Shown piece after piece: positions 11,531 to 19,774 of a stretch of DNA of 64,000 bases. The stretch is from the NCBI GenBank assembly GCA_001626765.1, contig LUOO01000021.1:1-64000 (forward strand). Reading direction: 5' to 3'. Source of the stretch: Maritimibacter sp. REDSEA-S28_B5 (lineage in GTDB: Bacteria; Pseudomonadota; Alphaproteobacteria; Rhodobacterales; Rhodobacteraceae). Under the pieces are notes generated by a model that searched no databases, had not been told where the DNA came from, and saw only the letters and a program-made list of their open reading frames with translations. The number at the start of each line of letters is the position of its first letter. Position 1 is the stretch's first letter. Position numbers and translations under genes: made by a program.

Positions 11531-12130
11531 CTAGTCTTCAAACCTTTCCGACGGGCGGTCCCGCCGTCGTTCATTCCGCGCATGCCCGAGAGCTTTGCGG
11601 CTTCCTCTACTACACTGTATCACATGTTCACGTCCGAAAGCCAAACCCAATTCATTTGCGGTCAGACAGCCGATAAAGCTGTCACGGCCGGGCGGGGGGC
11701 GGAGCTTCGTCTTTCCACGGTCCGATCCGTCACTCGCCTGAATGAGGACTCGGGCCTGTTCCTTGGCGAGCCAATCCTTGACCTTCTCAAATCCGGCCAC
11801 GGCACCGCCTGCTTTCCGAGCCAAAGAGATAAGGTGGATCGTGCGATCCGCAAGTCCCTGCTCGACCACTATTTCAAGATCGTCGGGCACCTTCACGGGC
11901 GATTTCGCCCCGCGATGGAACCCGCCACGCTTGCGCGCGGTGGCAAAGGCGTCAGGCGTCGCGGTGATCCACAGCCCGCGACCGGGCAGTTTTTCCAGAA
12001 GATCGGGAAAGATCACGCCCTCGGGGCTCACCACGAGCCGGACGAGACCCTCCTTGGGTCCCACCTCGCCCGTGGCGATGCACCGGCGTTCCGGCTCGCC
12101 CCGTTCCTTTTCCTGACCGCCGCGCGTCAT
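11531..12130 (-). CDS. rnpM: YlxR/RnpM-family RNA-binding protein with L7Ae-like C-terminal domain
   Basis: The 199-residue protein has an N-terminal YlxR (DUF448) domain, with RRCIATGEV and LPGRGLWI motifs, and a C-terminal ribosomal L7Ae/L30e-like domain (about 95-190) containing LISLARKAGGAVAGFEKV. In Firmicutes the YlxR protein binds RNase P and modulates it. The alphaproteobacterial two-domain form is generally annotated only as RNA-binding. Position between nusA and infB is the family's standard context. It starts 23 nt after the nusA stop and directly abuts infB. Confidence 0.88.
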   Translation of the reverse strand: MTRGGQEKERGEPERRCIATGEVGPKEGLVRLVVSPEGVIFPDLLEKLPGRGLWITATPDAFATARKRGGFHRGAKSPVKVPDDLEIVVEQGLADRTIHLISLARKAGGAVAGFEKVKDWLAKEQARVLIQASDGSDRGKTKLRPPPGRDSFIGCLTANELGLAFGREHVIQCSRGSRKALGHARNERRRDRPSERFED

Positions 12131-12153
12131 GCGCCCGTTCCCGAGGCCTGAGA

Positions 12154-13842
12154 TCAGGCCTCGGCCTCCTCGGTTGCAGCTTCGTCGTCGTCGCCCTCTT
12201 CCTCGGTCGCGAGATCGGCGGGATCGACCCAGCCAAGCTGGATCCGGGCGGTCATGATCATGTTCTGGGCTTCGTTCAGGTCCACGTCAAAGGGTTCGAG
12301 CACACCGTCGTCCTTGTGCCGCTCGCCGTTCTCGGTGGTCCAGCCACCGGCCAGTTCCCAGTCGGCGCAGGTCGCGAAATCCTCGAGCGTAAAGACGCCG
12401 TCCTTGGCCAGCGCCTCGATCATCTGCGGCGTCAGACCCTCGAAGTTCACGAGGCTGTCCTGAACGCCCATCTCGCGGGCGTTTTCCAGTGCCTTGCGGT
12501 TCTGTTCTTCGATGTAGTCGCGTGCCCGCGCCTGAAGCTCCTGCGCGGTGCCTTCGTCGACGCCGTCGATGACAAGCAGCTCGTCAAGCTCGACATAGGC
12601 GACCTCTTCGAGGTTGGTGAAGCCCTCGGACACCAGCAGCTGGGCGAAGAACTCGTCCAGATCCAGCGTGTCCATGAAGAGCTTGGTGCGCTCCGCGAAC
12701 TCGGCCTGGCGACGCTTGGATTCCTCTTCCTCGGTCAGAATGTCGATGTCGAGGTTGGTAAGCTGGCTGGCAAGACGCACGTTCTGACCGCGACGACCGA
12801 TGGCGAGCGACAGTTGCTCGTCCGGCACCACGACCTCGATCTTGCCCGCATCCTCGTCCAGAACCACCTTCGACACTTCGGCCGGTTGCAGCGCGTTGAC
12901 GAGGAAGGTGGGAACGTCTTCGTTCCACGGAATGATGTCGATCTTCTCGCCCTGAAGCTCGTTCACCACGGCCTGCACGCGCGAGCCGCGCATACCGACG
13001 CAGGCGCCCACGGGGTCGATCGAGCCGTCATAGGACACCACGGCGATCTTGGCGCGTGAACCCGGGTCACGGGCGACAGCCTTGATCTCGATGATCCCGT
13101 CATAGATTTCCGGCACTTCCATCTTGAACAGTTCCGCCATGAACTCCGGCGCGGTGCGCGACAGGAAGATCTGCGGACCGCGGGTCTCGCGGCGCACGTC
13201 TTTCACGTAGCAGCGGATGCGGTCGTTCGGACGATAGGCTTCGCGGCCAATCTTTTCGTTGCGGCGCAGGATCGCCTCGCCGGCGCCCACGTCCACGATG
13301 ACGTTGCCGTATTCCTCGCGCTTGACGACACCGTTGATGATGGTGCCCGCACGATCCTTGAACTCTTCATACTGGCGATCGCGCTCGGCTTCGCGGACCT
13401 TCTGCAGGATGACCTGCTTGGCCGACTGCGCGGCGATCCGGCCCATGTCCACGGGCGGCACGGTTTCGCGGAACTCGTCGCCGATCTGCGGGCCACCGGC
13501 AGTCTTGGTGTCGATCATCTCGCCTTCGCGCACCCAGTATTGCTCGCGCCCCGGCGCGGCGGGTTCGAAATAAGGCTTGGCCTGCTCGGCGGTGAACTCG
13601 GCCTGATAGTTTTCCAAAACCTCTTCGTCGACCACGGTGCGCACGCGGGTAAAGGTTGCGCGGCCCGTCTTGCGGTCGATCTTCACGCGGATGTCCATCT
13701 CGGCTCCGTAGCGGCTCTTCGCGGCACGGGCGAGGCTTTCTTCCATCGCTTCGATGACCAGACCGGGGTCGATCATCTTCTCGCGCGCAACGGCTTCGGC
13801 CGTCTGGAGAAGCTCAAGCTGGTTTGCAGAGGTAATGGCCAT
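12154..13842 (-). CDS. nusA: Transcription termination/antitermination factor NusA
   Basis: The 562-residue protein binds RNA polymerase and modulates pausing, termination and antitermination. Domains in order are the N-terminal RNAP-binding domain (1-130), S1 (about 140-205, including GVVKREEYGNVIVDVG), two KH domains (about 230-345, with GACVGMRGSRVQAV and AIGRRGQNVRLAS), and a C-terminal pair of acidic helix-hairpin-helix repeats ending in an Asp/Glu-rich tail. It begins 2 nt after the rimP stop codon, which supports coupling. Length is normal for the long alphaproteobacterial form. Confidence 0.97.
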   Translation of the reverse strand: MAITSANQLELLQTAEAVAREKMIDPGLVIEAMEESLARAAKSRYGAEMDIRVKIDRKTGRATFTRVRTVVDEEVLENYQAEFTAEQAKPYFEPAAPGREQYWVREGEMIDTKTAGGPQIGDEFRETVPPVDMGRIAAQSAKQVILQKVREAERDRQYEEFKDRAGTIINGVVKREEYGNVIVDVGAGEAILRRNEKIGREAYRPNDRIRCYVKDVRRETRGPQIFLSRTAPEFMAELFKMEVPEIYDGIIEIKAVARDPGSRAKIAVVSYDGSIDPVGACVGMRGSRVQAVVNELQGEKIDIIPWNEDVPTFLVNALQPAEVSKVVLDEDAGKIEVVVPDEQLSLAIGRRGQNVRLASQLTNLDIDILTEEEESKRRQAEFAERTKLFMDTLDLDEFFAQLLVSEGFTNLEEVAYVELDELLVIDGVDEGTAQELQARARDYIEEQNRKALENAREMGVQDSLVNFEGLTPQMIEALAKDGVFTLEDFATCADWELAGGWTTENGERHKDDGVLEPFDVDLNEAQNMIMTARIQLGWVDPADLATEEEGDDDEAATEEAEA

Positions 13843-13844
13843 CG

Positions 13845-14438
13845 TTATTCCTCCTCGGACCCTTCGTCCGTCTGGATTTCATCGTACTGGGTTTCGTCGA
13901 TCAGCCCGGCGTCCTTGCGGGCCTTGAGCATCTCGGCAATCAGGTCGTCCGTGAGGACGAGTTTCGCGTCCGCCAGAAGGTCGAAGGTCAGCCCGATGGT
14001 GACAGGCTCGCCGCCCTCCTCGCCCTCTAGCTCGATCAGCACCTCGCCGTCCTCGGTGCCCGCGAGCGTGCCCTTGAACCGCTTGCGCCCGTCGATCAGT
14101 TCCGAGGTCTCGATCTTGGCAAGCCAGCCGTTCCAGGCGTCGAAGTCCTTGTAGCGTGTCAGCGGGCGGTCGATACCGGGCGAGGACACTTCGAGCGTAT
14201 ATTCGCCCTCGATCGGGTCCTCGACGTCCAGCGTCGCGCCCACGGCGGTGGTGATGTCGGACAGATCGTCGACCTCGATCCCGCCCTCGGGCTTGTCGGC
14301 CATGATCTGAAGCGTGTTCGACTTGGTCGAGCCCATCAGCCGCAGCCGGACAAGCTCATACCCCATATCCTCGATCACCGGGCGCACGATATCTGCGATC
14401 CGGCGGTCGATGGCGGTCTTGGCGACGAGGTCGTTCAT
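13845..14438 (-). CDS. rimP: Ribosome maturation factor RimP
   Basis: The 197-residue protein assists 30S subunit maturation. The N-terminal domain includes [13 protein letters not shown] and the C-terminal SH3-like domain includes [11 protein letters not shown], both typical of RimP. I place the start at the ATG at 14436-14438 because AAAGGAAC sits just upstream and homologues begin around MNDLVA. The frame stays open upstream to 14588, but that stretch contains the leader hairpins and an in-frame ATG at 14480, so it is probably untranslated. It is first gene of the rimP-nusA-rnpM-infB operon. Confidence 0.93.
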   Translation of the reverse strand: MNDLVAKTAIDRRIADIVRPVIEDMGYELVRLRLMGSTKSNTLQIMADKPEGGIEVDDLSDITTAVGATLDVEDPIEGEYTLEVSSPGIDRPLTRYKDFDAWNGWLAKIETSELIDGRKRFKGTLAGTEDGEVLIELEGEEGGEPVTIGLTFDLLADAKLVLTDDLIAEMLKARKDAGLIDETQYDEIQTDEGSEEE

Positions 14439-14479
14439 GGGTTCCTTTCGGGGCCTTCCGGTCAGGGACCGATCAGGCA

Positions 14480-14503
14480 TAAAAAAACGGGCCAGCGGCC
14501 CGT
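14480..14503 (-). terminator. Intrinsic terminator in the rimP leader (possible attenuator)
   Basis: On the minus strand ACGGGCC and GGCCCGT form a 7-bp stem with a 3-nt loop, followed immediately by a run of seven Ts (14487 down to 14481). It points toward rimP and ends about 42 nt before the rimP start codon. No gene lies between it and the operon, which is what an attenuator of the operon would look like. Confidence 0.65.
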
Positions 14504-14518
14504 CGGTATCATCCGGTG

Positions 14519-14545
14519 GAGCACTGGGTTTGGACCCCAGCGCTC
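14519..14545 (-). promoter_or_regulatory. Stem-loop upstream of the rimP leader terminator
   Basis: A 10-bp stem with a 7-nt loop lies 15 nt upstream of the terminator. Minus-strand arms are GAGCGCTGGG and CCCAGTGCTC (one G-U pair), and the loop is GTCCAAA. Together with the terminator it makes a compact structured leader. Read on the plus strand the same hairpin resembles a tRNA anticodon arm (loop TTTGGAC), but the rest of a tRNA is missing. Confidence 0.5.
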
Positions 14546-14685
14546 TCGCTGTTGACGGGGATATAGGCCGGTCGGCGTGAGTCTGCAAGGGAAATTGGGC
14601 TTCAGCACTTTCGGCCGCGTATCGGGTAGGCTGGAACGTGCGCGAATGGCGGTGCGTTGAGGAGCGATGACAAAGTGAAAGCCAG

Positions 14686-15699
14686 ATGAACCCGCGTTTC
14701 GAAGACCTCCTTACCCCGCGGCCCGAGGGGCTTTATTGCCCGCCCGGCGATTTCTACATCGACCCGATGCGGCCCGTGGCGCGGGCGCTGGTGACGCATG
14801 GGCATGCCGACCATGCGCGGTCGGGGCATGGGGCGGTCATGGCGTCGCCCCAGACGCTCGACATCATGGCGATCCGCTATGGCGCGGATTTCGCTGGCGA
14901 GCGGCAGGTGGGGACGGGCGATCCGGTGGAGGTGAACGGGGTCCGCGTCAGCTTTCATCCGGCGGGACATGTGATGGGCAGCTGTCAAATCAGGCTCGAA
15001 CACGGCGGACTACGCGCCGTTGTGTCGGGCGATTACTCCCGCGTAGCGAATCCGGCCTGCGCGCCCTTCGAGCCCGTGCCCTGCGATCTGTTCATCACCG
15101 AGGCGACCTTTGCCCTGCCGGTGTTCAAACATCCCAGACCGTCCGAGGAAATCGCCAAGCTCATCGCTTCGGTCCGCAACTTTCCCGACCGTCCGCATCT
15201 GATCGGCGCCTATGCGCTGGGCAAGGCGCAGCGGGTGATCATGCTACTCCGCGAGGCTGGCTGGGACGCGCCGATCTATGTTCATGGCGCCCTGCAACGG
15301 CTCTGTGACTACCACATCGAACAGGGCGTGCCGCTGGGCGATCTGCGTCCCGCCACGATGGACAAGGCCGAGGCGAAGGGGCTGCGTGACGCTATCGTGA
15401 TCTCGCCCCCCTCCGCCTTTGCCTCGCCCTGGGTGCAGCGGTTCGTCGATCCGGTGATCGGATTTGCGAGCGGCTGGATGCAGATCCGGGCGCGGGCGCG
15501 ACAGCGTGGGGTGGAGCTTCCGCTGATCATCTCGGACCATGTGGATTGGCCGGACCTCACGGGCACGATCCGCGAGTTGAACCCGGCGGAGTTCTGGATC
15601 ACCCATGGGCGCGACGACGCGCTGATGCGCTGGGCCGAACTCGACCAACGCCGCGCGCGGCCCCTGCATCTGGTTGGATACGAGGACGAGCCGGAATGA
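14686..15699 (+). CDS. Ligase-associated DNA exonuclease (metallo-beta-lactamase fold)
   Basis: The 337-residue protein has the metallo-beta-lactamase HxHxDH motif in [12 protein letters not shown] (about residues 35-43). [12 protein letters not shown] and VVSGDYSRV follow, both typical of the beta-CASP/mRNA 3-prime-processing-like exonucleases that occur next to ATP-dependent DNA ligases. It is probably a DNA end-processing nuclease acting in repair. Its stop overlaps the ligase start by 4 nt (ATGA at 15696-15699), so the two are translated as a pair. The Lhr-like helicase and phosphoesterase often found with this pair are not adjacent here. Confidence 0.87.
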   Translation: MNPRFEDLLTPRPEGLYCPPGDFYIDPMRPVARALVTHGHADHARSGHGAVMASPQTLDIMAIRYGADFAGERQVGTGDPVEVNGVRVSFHPAGHVMGSCQIRLEHGGLRAVVSGDYSRVANPACAPFEPVPCDLFITEATFALPVFKHPRPSEEIAKLIASVRNFPDRPHLIGAYALGKAQRVIMLLREAGWDAPIYVHGALQRLCDYHIEQGVPLGDLRPATMDKAEAKGLRDAIVISPPSAFASPWVQRFVDPVIGFASGWMQIRARARQRGVELPLIISDHVDWPDLTGTIRELNPAEFWITHGRDDALMRWAELDQRRARPLHLVGYEDEPE

Positions 15700-17255
15700 A
15701 GCGTTACGCCGCCCTCCTCGAAAGACTCGCGTTCACCCCCGGTAGAAACGCGAAATTGGCCTTGTTAGAGACGTATTTGCGCGACGCTCCCGACCCGGAT
15801 CGGGGCTATGCTTTGGCGTCGCTGACCGGGGAACTCGACTTCGCCGGGGCCAAGCCTGCACTCCTGCGCGCACTGGTGTCCGAACGGGTGGACGTGGAAT
15901 TATTCACCATGTCCTACCACTATGTCGGCGATCTGGCTGAAACCATTGCGCTGATCTGGCCCGGCCAAGGCACCACGCGCGATGTCCCGCTGTGCGAGGT
16001 TGTCGAGACGCTGAACAAGGCCTCGAAATCCGACACGCCGCGCCTGATCGCCGACTGGCTCGACGCGCTCGACCCGTCCGAGCGGCTCGCGCTGCTCAAG
16101 CTGATGACCGGCGGGATGCGCGTGGGCGTGTCGGCCCGGCTGGCACTGACCGCGCTTGCCAATACGGGCGATGTGCCGCTCGATGACATTCTGGAACTCT
16201 GGGCCGGGTTCAAACCGCCCTACGCCCAGCTCTTTGGGTGGCTCGCAGGCGGACCGAAGCCCGAACCGACGATCAAGGCCCCGTTCCGCCCCGTGATGCT
16301 GTCCACGCCCCAGGACCTGGATGGTCTGCGCGCGCTCGATCCCGGTGACTATGTGGCCGAGTGGAAATGGGACGGAATCCGGGTGCAGGCCGCCGCTGAT
16401 GGAGCCGAAAAGCGGCTCTATTCCCGCACGGGTGAGGATATTTCCGCCGCTTTCCCCGATATCGTCGAGCGGATGGATTTCACCGGGACGCTGGACGGTG
16501 AACTCATCGTCCGGCGCGAGGGCGAGGTCGCGCCCTTCGGTGACCTGCAAAAGCGGCTTAATCGGAAGACGGCTGGCAAGGCGCTGCTGAAATCCCATCC
16601 CGCCGCCCTGCGGCTCTATGACGTGCTTCTGTGGGAGGGTGCGGACCTGCGCGATCTGCCCTTTGACGACCGCCGTGCGCGGCTGGACGCGGCTGTTGTG
16701 ACGCTCGACCCCTACCGCTTCGACGCCTCGCCGCTGCTTCCCTTCGAGACATGGGATGACCTTGCCGCGCTGCGGGGCGATCCGCCGTCTCCGGTGATCG
16801 AAGGCGTCATGCTGAAGCGCAAGAATAGTGTCTACTCTGCTGGAAGACCGCGTGGACCGTGGTTCAAATGGAAGCGCGATCCGATGATCGTGGACGCCGT
16901 CCTGCTCTATGCCCAGCGCGGGCACGGCAAACGGTCGGGGTTCTATTCCGACTTCACTTTCGGAGTGTGGGAGGGGGATCGTCTGGTCCCGGTCGGCAAG
17001 GCCTATTCCGGTTTCACCGACGAGGAACTCAAGCGGCTCGACAAATTCGTGCGCCAGAACACCATCGAACGCTACGGCCCGGTGCGCTCGCTCTCGCCCG
17101 ATCTCGTGGTTGAAGTCGCCTTCGAGGGCCTCAATCGCTCGACCCGGCATAAATCCGGCATCGCCATGCGCTTTCCCCGGATTTCGCGCATCCGCTGGGA
17201 CAAACCGGTGGCTGAGGCCGATACACTCGCCACGCTCGAGGCCATGCTGCCCTAG
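15696..17255 (+). CDS. ATP-dependent DNA ligase of the exonuclease-associated type
   Basis: The 519-residue ligase has an N-terminal helical DNA-binding domain (1-190), then the adenylation domain with the nucleotidyl motif EWKWDGIR (Lys224 forms the AMP adduct). LDGELIV, the EGVMLKRKNSVY region and the OB-fold motif PWFKWKRDP follow. It seals nicks using ATP and is additional to the NAD-dependent LigA that bacteria use for replication. The start is set by the ATGA overlap with the nuclease gene. The 3-prime end overlaps that of the convergent methyltransferase gene by 4 nt (17252-17255), leaving no spacer or terminator. Confidence 0.92.
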   Translation: MKRYAALLERLAFTPGRNAKLALLETYLRDAPDPDRGYALASLTGELDFAGAKPALLRALVSERVDVELFTMSYHYVGDLAETIALIWPGQGTTRDVPLCEVVETLNKASKSDTPRLIADWLDALDPSERLALLKLMTGGMRVGVSARLALTALANTGDVPLDDILELWAGFKPPYAQLFGWLAGGPKPEPTIKAPFRPVMLSTPQDLDGLRALDPGDYVAEWKWDGIRVQAAADGAEKRLYSRTGEDISAAFPDIVERMDFTGTLDGELIVRREGEVAPFGDLQKRLNRKTAGKALLKSHPAALRLYDVLLWEGADLRDLPFDDRRARLDAAVVTLDPYRFDASPLLPFETWDDLAALRGDPPSPVIEGVMLKRKNSVYSAGRPRGPWFKWKRDPMIVDAVLLYAQRGHGKRSGFYSDFTFGVWEGDRLVPVGKAYSGFTDEELKRLDKFVRQNTIERYGPVRSLSPDLVVEVAFEGLNRSTRHKSGIAMRFPRISRIRWDKPVAEADTLATLEAMLP

Positions 17256-17872
17256 AGTTTCCGAGCCACAATGAAGAGCGTCATCTTCGACCCGGGTGTC
17301 TCGTCCACAAGGATCTCGAAGCCGGCGTCGCGGATCATCTGACGAAAGCTGGCCCGCTTCAGCATCGCGACATGGGGTGCCTTGCCGATCAACTGGCCAA
17401 GCGGGAGCAGCAACCGGGCCAGCCAGACCTCGCCCACCATCGCCGACGAACTGACAAAGACCCCGCCAGGGGTGAGCACCCGCGCAATCTTGGCAATCGT
17501 GGCGGCGGGGTCGGGGACCAGATGCAACAGCGACAAGGCGAGCACGGCGTCAAAACTGCCGTCTGTTAGCGTCATTTCGTCGAAGTTGCCTTGTTCGAAT
17601 CGCATGTTGGGCGGGATCGGACCCTCGGCCTTGCCCAGTCGGATCATCTCGCCCGACAGATCGGTGGCCAGATACTCGGCCACAAGCGGCGCATGACGCC
17701 GCGCCGTATTGCCGGACCCGCAGCCGATTTCCAGCACCCGCATGTCGGGCCGCAGAAACCCTTGCGTCACCGCGACCTTGTGCTCATAGGCCGCCACGTC
17801 GCCAACAGGTCGGCGAATGTATTTCGCGGCTGTGCCGTCCCAAAAGGGTGCCTGGTCGCGGATCGGTGTCAC
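17252..17872 (-). CDS. Class I SAM-dependent methyltransferase
   Basis: The 206-residue Rossmann methyltransferase has motif I VLEIGCGSGNTAR, an acidic motif II region (TDLSGEMI) and AVLALSLLHLVPDP. The substrate is not evident. UbiE-like fold similarity is generic. I place the start at the GTG at 17870-17872 (VTPIRDQAPFWDG), preceded by GAGGA at a good distance; the open frame further upstream overlaps the pip gene and is probably not translated. It lies 10 nt after the pip stop codon, so it probably sits in the same transcript. Confidence 0.8.
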   Translation of the reverse strand: MTPIRDQAPFWDGTAAKYIRRPVGDVAAYEHKVAVTQGFLRPDMRVLEIGCGSGNTARRHAPLVAEYLATDLSGEMIRLGKAEGPIPPNMRFEQGNFDEMTLTDGSFDAVLALSLLHLVPDPAATIAKIARVLTPGGVFVSSSAMVGEVWLARLLLPLGQLIGKAPHVAMLKRASFRQMIRDAGFEILVDETPGSKMTLFIVARKL

Positions 17873-17882
17873 AGGTCCATCC

Positions 17883-18872
17883 TCATAGGCCCAAGGTGCT
17901 CCGCTGCCGGGCAAGCTTGTCCGTCGTGCGCACAAGCTCTGCCGCGATGCCCGGCTCGCTGACCGCATGTCCGGCGCGCGGAATCATCCGAAACTCGCTT
18001 GTGGGCCAAGCCTGATGCAGCGACCACGCCGCCTCGGGCGGGCAGATCATGTCATGGCGACCTTGCACGATGGTGCCCGGCACATGGGCGATGCGCCGCA
18101 TGTTGGACAGGATCTGCTGATCTTCCGACAGGAACGCGCGGTTCACGAAGTAATGGTTTTCGAGCCGCGCAAAGGCCAAGGCATAGTCCGCCGGGCTGTC
18201 GATCATCGCCCCGTCGTTCTCGATGCTCGCGAGCGCGTTTTCCCACGAGGCCCAGATGCGGGCATGGCGCAGCTCTTCGCCGCGGTCGCCGGAAAAGAGC
18301 CGGTGATGATAGGCCTCGATCAGATCGCCGCGCTCGCCTTCGGGGATCGGACCCACAAAACGCGCCCAGAGGTCGGGCCAGAATTGCCCGGCACCACCCC
18401 CGTAGAACCACTGGAACTCGCGCTCGGTGGCAAGGAACACGCCGCGCAGCACGAGCCAGGCCGCGCGATCCGGGTGTGCCTGGGCATATACGAGCGCCAG
18501 CGTCGCGCCCCAGCTTCCGCCAAAGACGATCCAGCGGTCGATGCCGAACGTATCCCGGATAAGCTCGATGTCGCGGACGAGGTGCCAGGTCGTGTTGGCC
18601 GTCACGCTGGCGTGGGGCCGCGAGCGACCGCAACCGCGCTGATCGAAAAGGATGATGCGATATTTCTCGGGATCGAAGAACCGCCGCATGGCAGGAGAGC
18701 ATCCGCCACCGGGGCCCCCATGCAGCACGACGACGGGAATGCCGTCCCTCGCGCCGCATTGTTCGACATAGATGGTATGGCCGTCACCGACATCGAGCAT
18801 CCTTCGGTCAAAGGGCTCGATCGGCGGATACAATTTCCCACCTGCGGTGTTTTTTCCTGCGGCCTGCTCCAT
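17883..18872 (-). CDS. pip: Proline iminopeptidase (alpha/beta hydrolase)
   Basis: The 329-residue cytoplasmic enzyme removes N-terminal proline from peptides. The oxyanion motif HGGPGGGCSP (about 51-60), the nucleophile elbow GGSWGA with Ser120, the acid in VQGRHDMICPP and the His in PRAGHAVSEP give the complete catalytic triad expected of family S33. Length is normal. It is divergent from ubiG, with 54 nt between the start codons. Confidence 0.92.
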   Translation of the reverse strand: MEQAAGKNTAGGKLYPPIEPFDRRMLDVGDGHTIYVEQCGARDGIPVVVLHGGPGGGCSPAMRRFFDPEKYRIILFDQRGCGRSRPHASVTANTTWHLVRDIELIRDTFGIDRWIVFGGSWGATLALVYAQAHPDRAAWLVLRGVFLATEREFQWFYGGGAGQFWPDLWARFVGPIPEGERGDLIEAYHHRLFSGDRGEELRHARIWASWENALASIENDGAMIDSPADYALAFARLENHYFVNRAFLSEDQQILSNMRRIAHVPGTIVQGRHDMICPPEAAWSLHQAWPTSEFRMIPRAGHAVSEPGIAAELVRTTDKLARQRSTLGL

Positions 18873-18926
18873 CGGAACCCTATATAGGGGGCAACCACAC
18901 GCCCCGCCATGAAGAAAGAGAGTAAC

Positions 18927-19673
18927 ATGACGTCAGCGGAAACGACAGTCGATCCGGCCGAAGTCGCCAAGTTCGAAGCCATGGCCGCCGAATGGTGGGA
19001 CCCGACCGGGAAATTCAAGCCGCTCCACATGATGAACCCGGTGCGGCTCGATTACATCGTGAGCCAGATTGCCGCCGAACATGGGCGCGACCTGACCGCC
19101 GACAAGCCGTTCGAGGGTCTGCGCATCCTCGACATCGGCTGTGGCGGTGGGCTTTTGTCTGAACCCATGGCGCGGCTTGGGGCCACGGTCGTGGGTGCAG
19201 ATGCGGCCGAGCGCAACATTCCCGTGGCGCAGGTGCACGCCGAGCAGTCCGGTCTGACCATCGACTACCGCCACACGACGGCCGAGGCACTGGCCGCATC
19301 GGGCGAACAGTTCGATGCGGTTCTCAACATGGAGGTGGTCGAGCACGTGTCCGACCCCCTTGGCTACCTGACCGCCTGTCACGATCTCCTGAAACCCGGC
19401 GGGATCATGTGTTGCTCGACCATCAACCGGAATCCCAAGAGCTTCATGGTGGCCATCGTGGGTGCCGAGCACGTCATGCGCTGGCTACCCAAGGGCACCC
19501 ACGACTGGAACAAGTTCATCACGCCAGACGAGCTGGAAAGCCTGATCACCCGGGCCGGTCTGCGCATGGTCGACAAGAAGGGTTTCGTGTTCAACCCGGT
19601 GCTCTGGTCGTGGTCGATCTCGTCGCGCGATCTGTCGGTGAACTATGTGACGGCGAGTGTGAAGGCGGGCTGA
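18927..19673 (+). CDS. ubiG: Ubiquinone biosynthesis O-methyltransferase UbiG
   Basis: UbiG performs both O-methylation steps of ubiquinone synthesis. The 248-residue protein starts [20 protein letters not shown] and has the UbiG-specific [17 protein letters not shown] motif [18 protein letters not shown], and LNMEVVEHV. An in-frame ATG 18 nt upstream (18909) would add MKKESN. I prefer 18927 because the purine-rich AAAGAGAG then serves as ribosome site, but either is possible. The neighbours are unrelated housekeeping genes. Confidence 0.95.
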   Translation: MTSAETTVDPAEVAKFEAMAAEWWDPTGKFKPLHMMNPVRLDYIVSQIAAEHGRDLTADKPFEGLRILDIGCGGGLLSEPMARLGATVVGADAAERNIPVAQVHAEQSGLTIDYRHTTAEALAASGEQFDAVLNMEVVEHVSDPLGYLTACHDLLKPGGIMCCSTINRNPKSFMVAIVGAEHVMRWLPKGTHDWNKFITPDELESLITRAGLRMVDKKGFVFNPVLWSWSISSRDLSVNYVTASVKAG

Positions 19674-19774
19674 AACAGGGTCTGATACGGGGCAATTCCG
19701 CTGTTGCAACCTTGCCTCTTGGCGGCACCTTCCGGCCCGGCTATCACCCCGGTCTGAACAAGGAGGAGCCGCCG

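Noticed and set aside
9185..12151. A 988-codon open frame on the plus strand opposite infB and rnpM
   Set aside because: It lies wholly antisense to two well-identified genes, is His/Arg/Leu/Asp-rich as mirror frames of GC-rich genes are, and shows no family motif or ribosome site.
14511..14545. Possible tRNA-Pro gene on the plus strand
   Set aside because: Only a D-arm end and an anticodon-like arm are seen; acceptor and T-arms are absent, and the hairpin fits better as part of the minus-strand rimP leader.
14439..14588. A 50-residue N-terminal extension of RimP
   Set aside because: The region contains a terminator and another stem-loop, and the ribosome site belongs to the ATG at 14438.
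19409..19774. A 122-residue N-terminal extension of Tex inside ubiG
   Set aside because: It is out of frame within ubiG, and the strong AAGGAGGAG lies directly before the ATG at 19775.
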